NCBI GenBank assembly: GCA_963768885.1
Contig: CAVYJN010000014.1
Span: forward strand, 1-64,000
Source of the DNA: DASRIA01 sp963768885
GTDB taxonomy: Bacteria; Actinomycetota; Thermoleophilia; Solirubrobacterales; JBBDJG01
Length of the DNA: 64,000 nucleotides
Direction: 5' to 3'
Shown: piece after piece, positions 1 to 11,010 of the stretch
Position numbering within the stretch: the first letter of the stretch is position 1
Layout of the letters: every line of letters begins with the position of its first letter
Program-made: the position numbers and the translations under genes
The notes under the pieces: model-generated
Seen by the model: only the letters and a program-made list of their open reading frames with translations
Databases searched by the model: none
Told to the model about the DNA's origin: nothing

Positions 1-39
1 GCCCTTGGTCCACCGAGAGTTCGAATCTCTCCCCCTGCG
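1..39 (+). tRNA. tRNA-Ser, 3' part
   Basis: The T arm is complete: GAGAG (15-19), loop TTCGAAT (20-26), CTCTC (27-31). It is followed by the 3' acceptor strand CCCCTGC (32-38) and discriminator G (39). Bases 1-14 look like the end of a long variable arm, which together with discriminator G points to tRNA-Ser. The anticodon lies outside the window. CCA is not encoded. The gene sits at the edge of an accessory-looking region, so its 3' end could be an integration site, but no second copy was seen here. Confidence 0.8.
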
Positions 40-47
40 CTAGATTG

Positions 48-82
48 AGCCGCAATCCCTCGTTGGATGGGGGGTTGCGGCT
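48..82 (+). terminator. hairpin terminator after tRNA-Ser
   Basis: A 12-bp stem with one G-T wobble pairs 48-59 (AGCCGCAATCCC) with 71-82 (GGGGTTGCGGCT), 8 nt after the tRNA. There is little T-run afterwards, so it may be a weak intrinsic terminator or a processing hairpin. Confidence 0.6.
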
Positions 83-551
83 GTTCGATGACGGGTGGTT
101 GGCGGGTCAGCGGAAGTCACGTTTAGGAGAGTTTCGTTCCCCCCACGTTCCCCCGGGGCCGAGTCTGGAGCCGGTCCATGGCGTAAACCCCGGAGGCTGG
201 TGGCGCTGCACGCTCGGCCGCGACGGCAGGTTTAACGCTCGAAAGAGGGTGGGACTGCAGTGCGGATGCAGCGCATCTGACTGGAACGTGATGTGCGAGG
301 GACGGTTGTAACCGCTGCCGAGTGCGCGCTGCAGCGACTCATGGCCCGAAGGTCGGGCGTTTTGCGACCCGACGCGCCTTTCAAGAGCTCGGACAAGTTG
401 AACCTTGTGAACCTACGGAATGACTCCCCAGCTTCTCCGACTCCCGCCTTGCATCCGATAATACGCACCGGCCGCACGGCTTATTCTCTTCCAATCTGCC
501 CGTTGCCTTGCCGTTCCAACCTCTAGTTCGAACACAACTGCGCCTGCTTCC
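83..551. other. no recognisable gene
   Basis: About 470 bases between the tRNA hairpin and the PLD nuclease gene. Short open frames exist on both strands but none resembles a known family, and no integrase was recognised even though this is where one would be expected beside a tRNA. Confidence 0.5.
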
Positions 552-1516
552 TCAACCTTTGTGAAGCAGAGGACTTCTCTGATCGTACGAGCCTGGCCCT
601 TCAGAGCCGGGAAGAGGCAAAGTCAAGACGTCCATTGAATTGTCGCTATACCTAAGCGAACAATTCGTGCGAAGCGTCGCGCCGTATCTAATGTTGTAGT
701 AGCCCAAATGGGTGTTATTGGGAACATCCTCGGGCCCCACCCCGAAAAATACCCGTGTCATCGCGGATAGCATTAGTTGGTTGCCTGGTTGGCCTGCCCC
801 GAGATTCTCATGAAGATTTCCGGCCTCTATCCAAAGCTTGGACCCGCTGCGCAACTTCTGGATGCGGTCAAGGTCAAGCCCGCGCCGGCGAGTACCAGGG
901 AGGGTGTCATCGTCTGTCACTGGTGGCTTCTCCTGAGTGGTCGCAAACCGTGCCCGGTACTCGCGCTCAACCGCTGAGAACCGATCTGCCGACATCCAGG
1001 CCCGATCGAACCAGCTTGCTATCTGCGTGCACTCGTCTCGCACATGTCGCTCAACGGCACTCCGCGGTTGTGAGACAACGGCTGCGGTTCCTACCTCGTG
1101 CCCCTGAGTCATTCCGTTTCGCGAGAGATTCCCTGACCCACTAGCGACTCCGATCGCACCCCGACCGCGCAAGATGAGGACCTTCGGGTGCCATGGCAGT
1201 CGTGGCGTGCAACCGCGGCGGCCTACAATGAAGGAGCCGTCAACGATCCGCACGCTTGACTCAGGCATTCCCGCCAAGAGCTCCAAAGCGATCGGTTCGG
1301 TTCTGCACCAGTCGATGCCGATTAGCCATCGCTTCTTACAGCCGTCGTAATTGTCAATTGCTGTTTCGAGTACGTCGCAAAGTAGGTTCACGCCAGTTCT
1401 CCGGTCGCGTACGCAAACGCTCCGTCCAGTCTCTCGAACTTTGCCGCCGCCGCTGCCGTAGCCAGGAGATCCCTGTATTCGCCATCCGGTTGGCAGGCGT
1501 GGAGCTGGAGCAGCAT
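552..1516 (-). CDS. PLD-like (HKD-fold) nuclease family protein, one frameshift
   Basis: About 320 residues. A phospholipase-D half motif is visible as HPKVLIL followed by GSGNLSRNG, as in PLD-fold restriction nucleases of the BfiI/NgoFVII type. The usual Asp of HxKx4D is not evident. Upstream lies the stretch RWLIGIDW, and the C-terminal part contains WIEAGN and NNTHLGYYNIRYG, suggesting a separate DNA- or target-binding domain. The coding sense starts at ATG 1516 (an in-frame stop precedes it) and changes frame near 1391 without losing similarity. A longer open frame from GTG 1562 looks artificial. It faces away from the methyltransferase-helicase genes and probably belongs to the same defence cassette. 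Family assignment is from motifs, function inferred. Confidence 0.65.
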
Positions 1517-1792
1517 AGTCTCTGTCTACAGCGTGCCGCCTGAGACTCCTTCGACAAACCACGACCGCACGCTATTGACCATAGGCCGACACCCAGTCGC
1601 GGGCAGTCACCGATGTCCGGCGTTCCCGACGGCTTTGGTCATCGATCCTCCGGATCCGGCAGAATCGGGGGCGATGAACGGTCCAAGCTCCGACATTCAG
1701 GTCTTAGGCGAAACGCGGCGCGTCGCTGGCCGATGTCAGGCGGGCAGCGGCCCCGTCGACCATAGGGTGTGTTGCGTGGAGCAGCTCCGGAC

Positions 1793-4447
1793 ATGAATCT
1801 CAAAGAAATCGAGCAGCGCGTTGCTGATCTCGATATTTCACCAACCTCTGACTTCGTCTATGAATTGCTGCGCGCCTATGGATTCCCAAAGGCCACAATC
1901 AGTCGGCTGCGCAACGGCACCTACAACAAGGCCAGCGGTGACGGCGAGCTGCTTTGGAAGAGGAAGGTCTACTACCGCTTGGTCAATGGGGGGGCGGGCG
2001 ATCTCCACGCGCTGATCGAGACGGGCCGCGTCGGAGATCCTCGAGCAGCGACCGCGGTTCCTGATCTCGGGATGAGGACGGCTTCTTGCCGTCGATACGG
2101 AGACGAGTGAGACGCTCGACATTGGGTTGGCTGACCTCCGGCTCATTTCACCTTCTTCCTGCCCTGGGCTGGGATCGAGAAGACCCAGCTCGAGAACGTC
2201 AAGCTACGCCGACATCAAGGCCGCGGAGAAGATGGCGAAGCTCTACGACGAGGTCACGAAGCACAACAGCGCTCGAGACGCGAGGACTGACGTCCACGAT
2301 CTCAACGTCTTCTTCTCCCGCTCCTGTTCTGCTTCTTCGCCGAGGACACCGGCGTCTTCGAGAAGGGCAGCTTCACGAACGCGATCGGCTCCTACACGCG
2401 GGACGTCGGTGAGGACACGCACTCGTTCCTCGACACGCTCTTCGAGGTGCTGGACAACGGACTCGACGAGCGCGATGGCGTTCCAGACCACCTACGGCGC
2501 TTCGGCTATGTCAACGGCAGCCTGTTTGCTCGACGTCGGCGACGCCGCGGTTCACAGCGAAGGCTCGGCGCGGTGATCCTCGAGTGCGGACACCTCGACT
2601 GGTCGCAGATCAACCCGGACATCTTCGGCTCGATGATCCAGGCGGTCGTGCATCCGAGCCAACGCGAGGGGCTCGGCATGCACTACACGTCGGTCGAGAA
2701 CATCATGAAGGTGATCCGGCCGCTGTTCCTCGACGAACTGGAGGAGGCGTTCGAGCGCGGCGATGACACGATCAAGAAGCTCGAGCGGCTGCTCGAGCGG
2801 ATCGCGGCGATCCAGGTCTTCGACCCTGCCTGCGGGTCGGGCAACTTCCTCGTCATCTCCTACAAGGAGCTGCGGAGGCTGGAGCACGCGATTCTTGCAG
2901 CGGATGAGCGACCTCGATCCGAACGCGGCGCCAGCCTGTTCCGCGAGTCCGGCATCAAGCTCGAGAACTTCTACGGCATCGAGATCGACGACTTCGCGCA
3001 CGAGGTCGCGATCCTCTCGCTGTGGCTCGCCAAGCACCAGATGAACGTCGAGTTCAAGGAGCTGTTCGGGTCGAGATCCCGCTGATTCCGCTGAAGGAGA
3101 CCGGGAACATCAGTCTGCGGCAACGCGACGCGGGTTGGACTGGCTGGATCGTGTCCCCGATGACGGGCGACGACGTTACCTAATCGGAAACCCGCCGTAC
3201 CAGGGGCGGAACGATGCAGAATGAAGGAGCAGAAGACGGACTATCGACATCGTCTTCGAGATCCCGCGTCACCAAGTACCTCGACTATATTCCGTGTGGT
3301 TGTTCAAGGGTGCCGAGTACGTCGCCGCGCGCGCAGTGAGCTCGGCGTTTGTGACGACCAACTCGGTCTGCCAAGGCGACCACGTCGGCCTGCTGTGGCC
3401 CCGCTCTTCGACATGGGAGTCGAGATTGGGTTTGCGCACTGAGCCTTTCGTGGGCGAATCAGGCACAAGCGAAACGCCGGCGTGACCTGCGTGATCATCG
3501 GCCTGCGACGAGTGTCGCGGAAGGCTCAAGAGTCTCTTCGAGCGACGGCTCCATGCGCGAGTTCCGACATCAACGGTTACCTCGCCCGACGGGAGTCACG
3601 TCATCGTATGGTCAGCGCCACGCAAGCGATTTCGAGGCTTCCAGCGATGGTCTTCGGAAGCATGCCGACGCGACGGTGGCCATCTCATCTTGGACGCACG
3701 CGGAGAAGCGCGACCTGCTCGATGACTTCCGCAGAGCCGGCCGAGAGTTCGTGCGTCCGCTACCTGGGGCGAAGGAATTCATCCATGGACAGTGAGCGCT
3801 ACTGCTTATGGATTCCTGACGATCGAGGCCGAGGACGCTGGCGAATTCCGGCAGTAGCCACGCGATCTGGCGCAAGTTCGAGCCGTTGCCGAAATGCGAG
3901 CCAAAGCTTCGAGCACACGCAAAGCATGCTGCGATCGCCGCACGGTTTCGTCCAGCGCGCACATAGAGAGGCGACGGCGATCATCGTTCCCAGGGTGTCA
4001 TCAGAGCGCCGGCAGTACATACCTATCGGATTCTCGAGGCAGGGAACCGTCATCTCGGACTCGCTTATGCCGTCTACGACGCGGAGCCGTGGGTCTTCGG
4101 GCTGATCCAATCCGCATGCACATGGCTGGGCTCGGCGCGGTCGGCGGGCGGATGAAGACCGACTACCGCTACTCGGCGCTCGTCTACAACACCTTCCCGG
4201 TCCCGAGCTGTCGGCGAGCGACAAGGAATGCGCTCAAGGCTGCGGCGTTCGGCGTGCTCGCGCGCGCGAGCAGTTCTCCGAGCACACCCTCGCAGAGCTC
4301 TACGACCCCGACCAGATGCCCGCCGGCCTGCGCGAGGCCCACGGACGCTGGACGAGACCGTGGATCGGCTCTACAGACAGGCCGTTCGAGTCCGACGAGG
4401 AGCGGTTGACGGAGCTGTTCGCGATGTATGAGGAGATGGTCGACTGA
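1793..4447 (+). CDS. MmeI-like class I DNA methyltransferase, frameshifted
   Basis: Large adenine-specific DNA methyltransferase of the MmeI-like type. Reading across several frameshifts gives: an N-terminal region (MNLKEIEQRVADLDIS), a helical spacer (IKAAEKMAKLYDEVT), motif I FDPACGSGNF near 2820, catalytic motif NPPYQG near 3195, then a target-recognition region and the C-terminal part ending LTELFAMYEEMVD. NPPY implies N6-adenine methylation. Breaks occur near 2060, 2320, 2540, 3070, 3230 and through 3450-4200. The stretch 3450-4000 is the most damaged, so pseudogenisation is possible. The gene ends 17 nt before the helicase gene. In MmeI itself methylation and cleavage are in one chain; no N-terminal PD-(D/E)XK motif was recognised here. 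Confidence 0.75.
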
Positions 4448-4464
4448 GCGAAGGAGGTGAGCGA

Positions 4465-6423
4465 ATGCCTGATCTCGTCGACGTCGAGTACGCCCAGACG
4501 GGCGCAGAGCACACACCGACGCGATGGGGATGCGCGAGATGCAGCAAGGCCTTCGCCAAGCGCGACAGCCAGTACCTGCTGGTCAAGGCGCCGCCGGCCT
4601 CGGGCAAGTCGCGGGCGCTGATGTTCGTCGCGCTCGACAAGCTCTACAACCAGGGCCTGAAGAAGGTCATCGTCGCGGTCCCGGAGCGGTCGATCGGCGC
4701 GTCGTTCTCCACGACCAGGCTGACCGAGTCCGGGTTCTTCGCCGACTGGGAGGTCGAGGACCGGAACAACCTCTGTACCCCGGGCTCGACGCAGGGCAAG
4801 GTCGGCGCGTTCAGACTTCCTGGACGGCCCCGACCCGATCCTGATCTGCACGCACGCGACGCTGCGCTTCGCTCACGACGCGATCGACGAGAGCGCTCGA
4901 ACGGCACCGTGCTCGCGATCGACGAGTTCCACCACGTCTCCGTCGACGAGAACAGCCGCCTCGGCGAGCTGCTCCGATCGGTCATGCGCAACACCGACGC
5001 ACACATCGTCGCGATGACCGGCTCGTACTTCCGCGGCGACGCGGTCCCCGTCCTGCACGCCGAGGACGAGGCAAGGTTCACCAAGGTCACCTACAACTAC
5101 TACGAGCAGCTCAACGGCTACGACTACCTGAAGTCGCTCGGCATCGGCTACCACTTCTACCAGGGCCGCTACACCGACGCGATCGACGAGGTCCTCGACC
5201 TGGACAAGAAGACGATCCTCCACATCCCGAACGTGAAGTCGGGCGAGTCGACGAAGGACAAGATCGCGAGGTCGACACGATCATCGACTCGATCGGCCAG
5301 GTCGATCGGCCAGGACCCCGAGACCGGCGTCATCACGATCCGGCGCAGAGCGACGGCGCGTGATCAAGGTCGCCGACCTCGTCGACGACGATCCGACGGA
5401 GCGCGCCAAGATCTCGACTACCTGCGCACGATGGAGGAGGCTCGACGACATGGACGTGATCATCGCGCTCGGCATGGCGAAGGAGGGCTTCGACTGGCCC
5501 TACTGCGAGCACGCCCTGACGGTCGGCTACCGCGGATCGCTGACCGAGATCATCCAGATCATCGGCCGCGTCACCCGCGACAGCCCGAACAAGACGCACG
5601 CCCAGTTCACGAACCTGATCGCCGAGCCCGACGCCGCCGATGAGGAGGTGAAGGTCGCGGTCAACAACATGCTCAAGGCGATCACCGCGTCGCTGCTGAT
5701 GGAGCAGGTGCTGGCGCAGAACTTCAAGTTCAAGACCAAGCGCCGGGCACGACGATGCAGCCCGAGCCCGGCGAGCTCAAGATCAACGGCTTCAAGGAGC
5801 CCTCGACCGACCGGGTCAAGCAGATCGTCGAGACCGACCTCAACGACCTGAAGGCGCACGATCCTGCAGGACGAGCACGATGCTGAAGGCGATGCCGGGC
5901 AACATCGATCCGGAGATGATGAACAAGGTGCTGATCCCGAAGATCATCCGCGAGCGCTACCCCGACCTCGACGAGTCGCAGGTCGAGGAGGTGCGCCAGC
6001 AGGTCGTCGTCGACTCGGTGGTCAAGAACGGCGAGGTCAGGGAGGTCGGCGACAAGCGGTTCATCATGATGGCCGAGAAGTTCGTCAACATCGACGACAT
6101 CCACATCGACCTGATCGACTCGGTCAACCCGTTCCAGAGGGCGTTCGAGGTCCTCTCGAAGTCGGTCACCCAGCAGGTGCTGAGGATCATCCCGGACGCG
6201 ATCGACGCGACCCGGGTCGAGATCACCGAGGAGGAGGCGCTTCTGCTCTGGCCGAAGATCCAGGCGTTCGTCGCAAGGCGGGCACGCGGCCGGAGCGCGA
6301 CTCCATGATCCGCTGGAGCAGCGGATGGCCGAGGCGCTGCTCTTCCTGCAGCAGAAGCGCCGGGAGCAGAACCTTGTGACGATCGACGCCGAGACGCTCA
6401 AGGCGATGATCGCCGCAGGATGA
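4465..6423 (+). CDS. SF2 DEAD/DEAH-type helicase of the methyltransferase cassette
   Basis: Begins with ATG 4465 behind a full Shine-Dalgarno AAGGAGGTGA (4451-4460). Walker A is APPASGKSRA, the DEAH-type box reads AIDEFHH, motif III is MTGSYFRGD, and the C-terminal RecA domain carries GMAKEGFDWP and QIIGRVTRDSPNK. The long C-terminal region (from about 5880) has no recognised domain. ATP-dependent translocation on DNA beside a methyltransferase is typical of restriction-like systems. Frameshifts are seen near 4540, 4815, 4890, 5275, 5360, 5750, 5870 and 6285, each with sense continuing in another frame. Its stop overlaps the next start (ATGA at 6420). Confidence 0.8.
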
Positions 6424-7519
6424 CTCTCGGCTCTGCTGGAGCTACCGAAGAAGCAAGAACAGGCCACGGCCGACGATCGGTTGATCGCCGGTTCGTGGAG
6501 ATCGTCGAGTTTCGTCGCAGTACGGCAGCCCACCCGCTGAGAATTCCTGCGGACAGACTGGGCGCAAGCTCTGATGGCATCTGGAGGCGATCCGGAATGA
6601 CGACTCGCACCGGACAGTCTGGCCACTGGACGAGTTTGGCCTGCTGTCTGAGCCTGACGGGCCGGCACCTCCTGAATCGATCGCGGTTTCGATCGCCGAC
6701 GACGACTTCGGCTTCTAGACGCGCCTGCTGAGGACATCTTCCGGTCACGCCGTCCCCAGTCGACCGGCCAGGACGCCTTGCCCAGCGAGAGCCGTGCGAG
6801 GACTTTGGGCAGTTCGACCCGCTGTTCAGGCAGTAGCACGCCGAGTTGCGGGCGGGCAGCGCAAGGTGGTGCCGTATCGCAACGAGCGCAGATCCGCGCC
6901 GGCGCGTTCTTTGTCCTTAACGGCGTCATGCTGTATCGGGTGAGGTCGGGGAGACCGGCGACGACATGTCGTATAAAAGCACGCTTCCGTTGCATCTTCG
7001 AGAATGGGACCGAGGCGCAACTCCTGCTGCGCTCGCTTGGGTCGCCTTTGCCGGTATGGCAAGAGCGTCACCGACCCGGAGGTGCAGACGCTGGCGGAGA
7101 TGGGGCTCGACCACGACGAAGCCACCGCCACGGTGTACGTGGCCCGCTCATTGAGTGAGGATCCACAAGTGACCGCCGTGACCAGCCTGCACAAGATCGG
7201 GTTTTCGCGGGAGCAGCCGACGCACGAGCCGCGGGTGCAGAACGAGACGAGACGTTTCTCGGTGCGCCTGTCGAGATTGTCGCTGAGTATCAGGTGCCGG
7301 CGGCGATGGGGCGGGGGCTCGAGCAGCTACTTCACCGGTTCTTCGCGGATTCACGCATTGATGCATGGTTCGAGCGCGAGGGGGTTACGTCTGCCGAGAT
7401 ACGCGAGTGGTTCTCGGTGCCGATTGAGGCGATCGACGATGCAATCGGCCTGATTGGCCGAGTCCATCCAGAACTACGAGTGGGATCCGAAGGCCGGCGA
7501 GATTAAGCTGCGTGCCTAG
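6420..7519 (+). CDS. GIY-YIG (T5orf172-type) nuclease family protein, frameshifted
   Basis: Starts at ATG 6420 overlapping the helicase stop. Reassembled frames give about 360 residues. The C-terminal third holds a T5orf172/GIY-YIG-like core: VYVARSLSED (GIY strand), SLHKIGFS (YIG strand), then GRGLEQLLHRFFA and EWFSVP, ending EIKLRA. The N-terminal part begins near LLELPKKQEQATADDR and contains no recognised domain. The methyltransferase-helicase-GIY-YIG order suggests this is the nuclease of the cassette. Four or more indels interrupt it (6450, 6560, 6720-6960, 7200-7470). Active or decayed cannot be decided from this sequence. Confidence 0.7.
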
Positions 7520-7705
7520 TCGTCCAGGGGCGGCCGCTTTGGGCCGCCAACCGCCCCGATTGGATCCCGTCGTACGACCATCTACTTAGATCTCACGTGC
7601 CAGAGGCCACACTCGTGTCATAACGCTCGACTGCTCCCAGTCACCGTCGTGTATCCAGATTGGGTGACACTTGTTTGCGTCGACATCTGTGTCGAGATCG
7701 GACAC

Positions 7706-10700
7706 CTAAACCCGCGCTACCTCTCCGGTGCGCACGAATACGACTCGGACGAGCACGGGGCCCGAATCGTGGACCAGCGAGACGGCTCTCTCGTACGTCT
7801 CCATCTGTCCGCGGTGGCGTGAGACTGCGGCAGCGAGTGGCTCGTCGACGCGTTCGTCGGTCTTGAAATCGATCACGTCAAGTCGCTCGCCAGCACGTCG
7901 ACAGAAGATCGATGCGCCCGATGAGGACCCGATCCCCGTCCGGCACGACGAACGGCACCTCACGGTGCATGCCTTCAGCCGATATCCCCTCGCGCTCAAG
8001 CGCGGTCATGGCCAGCCGCGCCATCGCGACGACGGCCTCCGCGCTCTCCGGAATCCCGTGCTCCTCGCAGATCGCCTCGGCAAGCGGCTCCAAGGTCTTC
8101 GCCTCCGGAAGATCGACCAGTTCCATGACCCGGTGGAACGCGTCGCCGAGCTCGAGTGGCGGCGCGGCGTCGGTCTCGATCCCCGCCGGCGCCTCGTCGC
8201 TCGCGCCGTCAGTGGCGTCGGCTTCGGCGACCAGCGGGCGCACCGAGGACTTGACGCCCGAAGCAACCACCAGCTCGATCCCCTGAGACGCGGCCCGCAC
8301 GGACGCTTCGCGCTCAGCCAGCACACGCCCGCGCTCCGCAACGACGTCTGAATCCGCCGGCTCGTCGGCGCCCACGGTCACGACGTCCGGCGGCCGTTCG
8401 ACAACCGCATCGAGCGCGCGCGTGTCGTACTGCCAGCAGCGGCCGACATCCTGCCCCCAACGCTCGGGGTCAACCTCACCCACCGACTCCGACATCTTCG
8501 CCATGAACCCCTTCGCCTTCGCCTCGGGCGCCGTGCTGACCGGCACCACCAGGTGGTCACGCGCGCGGGTGACCGCGACGTAGAGCAGGCGGTCGCGCTC
8601 GGCCTCGAGCGCCGCCTTCTCGGACTGCTTCGCCTCTTCCCAATCAGGCGTCTGAAAACGCGCCCAGTCGTTCCCCACCGTCAGGTGAATCCGATGATTG
8701 ACCGCGTCCGGGATCGGCGGCACCTGCTTCTGTCCCTCCCACTCGACGTTGGCCAGCGCGACGATCGGGAACTCGAGCCCCTTGGCCGCATGGATGGTCA
8801 TGATGCGCACGATGTCGTCGCGCTCCTCGGCGACCGGAGCGTCGACCTCGCGCTCCTCCTCGTCGCGGTTGCGCACCAGCCAGTTCGTGAAGCCTCGCAG
8901 CGCCCCGCCCCCCGCGCCCGCGAACTCCTGCGCGACGTCGACGACCTTCAGCACGTTCGCCGCCGCCTGGTCGCCACCGGGCACCGTGAGCGCCGCCTCG
9001 ACGAGGCCCGAGCGCTCGACCGCCAAGCGCACGAGGTCGCCGAGCGAGAGCGAGCGCTGCGCGCGGTGCAGGTCGGCCATCACCTCCAGCGACTCGCGCA
9101 CGCTCGCGGGCCCGTCCGTCCCGATCCAGCGATAGTCGAAGCGCTCGTTGGCGACGCGCCACAGCAGCAGGTCGTCATCCGAGCAGCCGAACGCCAGCGA
9201 GCGAAGCGCAGCGACGATCGCGATCGAGTCCGCGGGGTCGTCGATCGCCTCCAGCAGCGAGATCAGGTCCCGCACCTCCTGGCGCGCGTAGAAGCCGCGA
9301 CCGCCCTCCAGCCGATAGGGCACGCCGTGACGCTGGAGCGCGGCCTCGAGCAGCTCGACCCGCGTGCGCGAGGGAATCAGGATCGCCACATCGCGCCACC
9401 GCGCCGGCCGCACTGCGTCATCGGCCCGGCGGTCGCGAACCGGCCACTGCTCCTCCTCCACGGCGCGCCAGAGCGTGCGCGCGAGCAGCGAGGACTCCTC
9501 CGCGCGCATCGCCTCGATCGGACTTGTCCGTCCTTGGCCCACTCGCCCAGCGAATGCACGACCACGATCGCCGAGCGGTCGAGCTCGGCATCGATCGTGG
9601 TGTCCCGCGCCACGAGGTGGGTGTTCGCGGGCTGGATCCCCGGCTGCTCCTCGAACACGCGGTCGAACAGCTCGTTCACCCAGCCGAGGACGGACTCCGT
9701 CGAGCGGAAGTTCTGCTCGAGCCGCTCGAGCCGGCCGGCCAGCGGCCCGCGCTTGACGGCGTCGTAGGCGGCGATGTCCGCGCCGCGGAAGCGGTAGATC
9801 GACTGCTTCGGGTCGCCGACGACGAACAGGCTCCCCGGCTCCGGCACGACCTCGCGCCAATCGCCCTCGGCTCCGGGCGGCGCGCTGATCCAGGCGATCA
9901 GCTCGGCCTGGATCGGATCGGTGTCCTGGAACTCGTCGACCAGGATGTGGGTGGAGCGGCGGCGGAAGTGCTCGCGCACGACGCAGGTTGTCGCGCACCA
10001 GGTCGCGTGAGCGGATCAGCAGATCCTCGAAGTCGGCGGTCCCCTCCTGGCGACGTTGGTCCGCGTACCCGAGCACGAAACGCTCGACGTGGGCGAGCAT
10101 GTTGCAGAGCGCCTCCGTCCGCAGGGCGTCGCGCAGCGCCGGCGTGCGTCCGTTCCGGATCTCCGCGATAGATGTCCTTCACCCGACCGCAGTTCGTGCT
10201 CCGGCGACCAGTTGCCCATCGCGCCGACCTGCGCGTTCGGGCGCGGCAACTCGAACAGCACCAGCCGCTCGAGCTCGGCGTCGTCGGCCTCGCTCGACCA
10301 GCGCGAGGTGTTCGCGGACCCGCGCGAGCTGACGGAACGCCCCGTCCTCCTCGTCCGTGCACGTCGGGCCGCACTCGTCGAGCTCGGCCCTCGCCCACGC
10401 CGCCCATGCGCGATAGCCCGCGATGTCGGGCACCTCGGGAGCGATCGGCGCCAGCGGCAGCACATGACGATGCTGGTGGACGATCTCGGCGACCTGGCGC
10501 AGGTGACGCAGCTCGAACCCGCGGCGCACCGCGACCTCCACCTCCTGCCGCGAGGTCGCCAGCAGCTCGTCGAGCCAGCTCCGGTAGGCCGCGTCGAAGT
10601 CGAGCGAGGCGGCGAGGTCCTCCAGCACCGTGAAGCGCGGATCGATCCCCGCCTCGACCGGGCGCTCGCGCAGCAGGTCCCCTGCGAACGCGTGGATCGT

Positions 10701-11010
10701 CTGCACGCGCGCGCGGTGCAGGCCGAGCAGCGCCGCTTCGAGGCGCGCCCGCTCCTCGTCGTCGACCGTCTCCTCGCACCGCCACCTCCAGCTCGAAGCG
10801 GACGCGCGCCGACAGCTCCGCCGCCGCCTTCTCGGTGAAGGTGATCACCGCGAGCTGGTCGATCGTCGCGCGCCCGGTGCGAAGCAGGGCGACGATCCGC
10901 TTGACGAGCATCGTCGTCTTGCCCGTGCCGGCGCCGGCCTCGACGCACATGCTCACGTCGAGGTCGGTCTCGATGCGCTCGCGCGCGCCGGCGTCGATCA
11001 GGGGCTTCAA
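7706..11010 (-). CDS. AddA-like UvrD-family helicase/exonuclease
   Basis: ATP-dependent helicase-nuclease for double-strand-break processing, about 1100 residues. Walker A AGAGTGKTT is near the N-terminus. Then come TFTEKAAAELS, the Walker B motif VDEFQDTDP, DPKQSIYRFRGAD, MTIHAAKGLEFP and VAVTRARDHLVV. The C-terminal RecB-type nuclease motif is GRIDLL followed by VIDFKTDE. The likely start is TTG 11010, overlapping the upstream AddB stop (TTGA), implying translational coupling. At least five frameshifts (about 10770, 10300, 10170, 9985, 9530, 7900) interrupt the reading frame with motifs intact, so I treat it as functional but mis-assembled. Confidence 0.88.

Noticed and set aside
232..477. 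Open frames near the tRNA as an integrase remnant
   Set aside because: No recombinase motif (for example R-H-R-Y) can be read in any frame; only position beside a tRNA suggested it.
7520..7705. Gap after the GIY-YIG gene as a gene or repeat
   Set aside because: Nothing beyond stop-rich sequence was seen on either strand.
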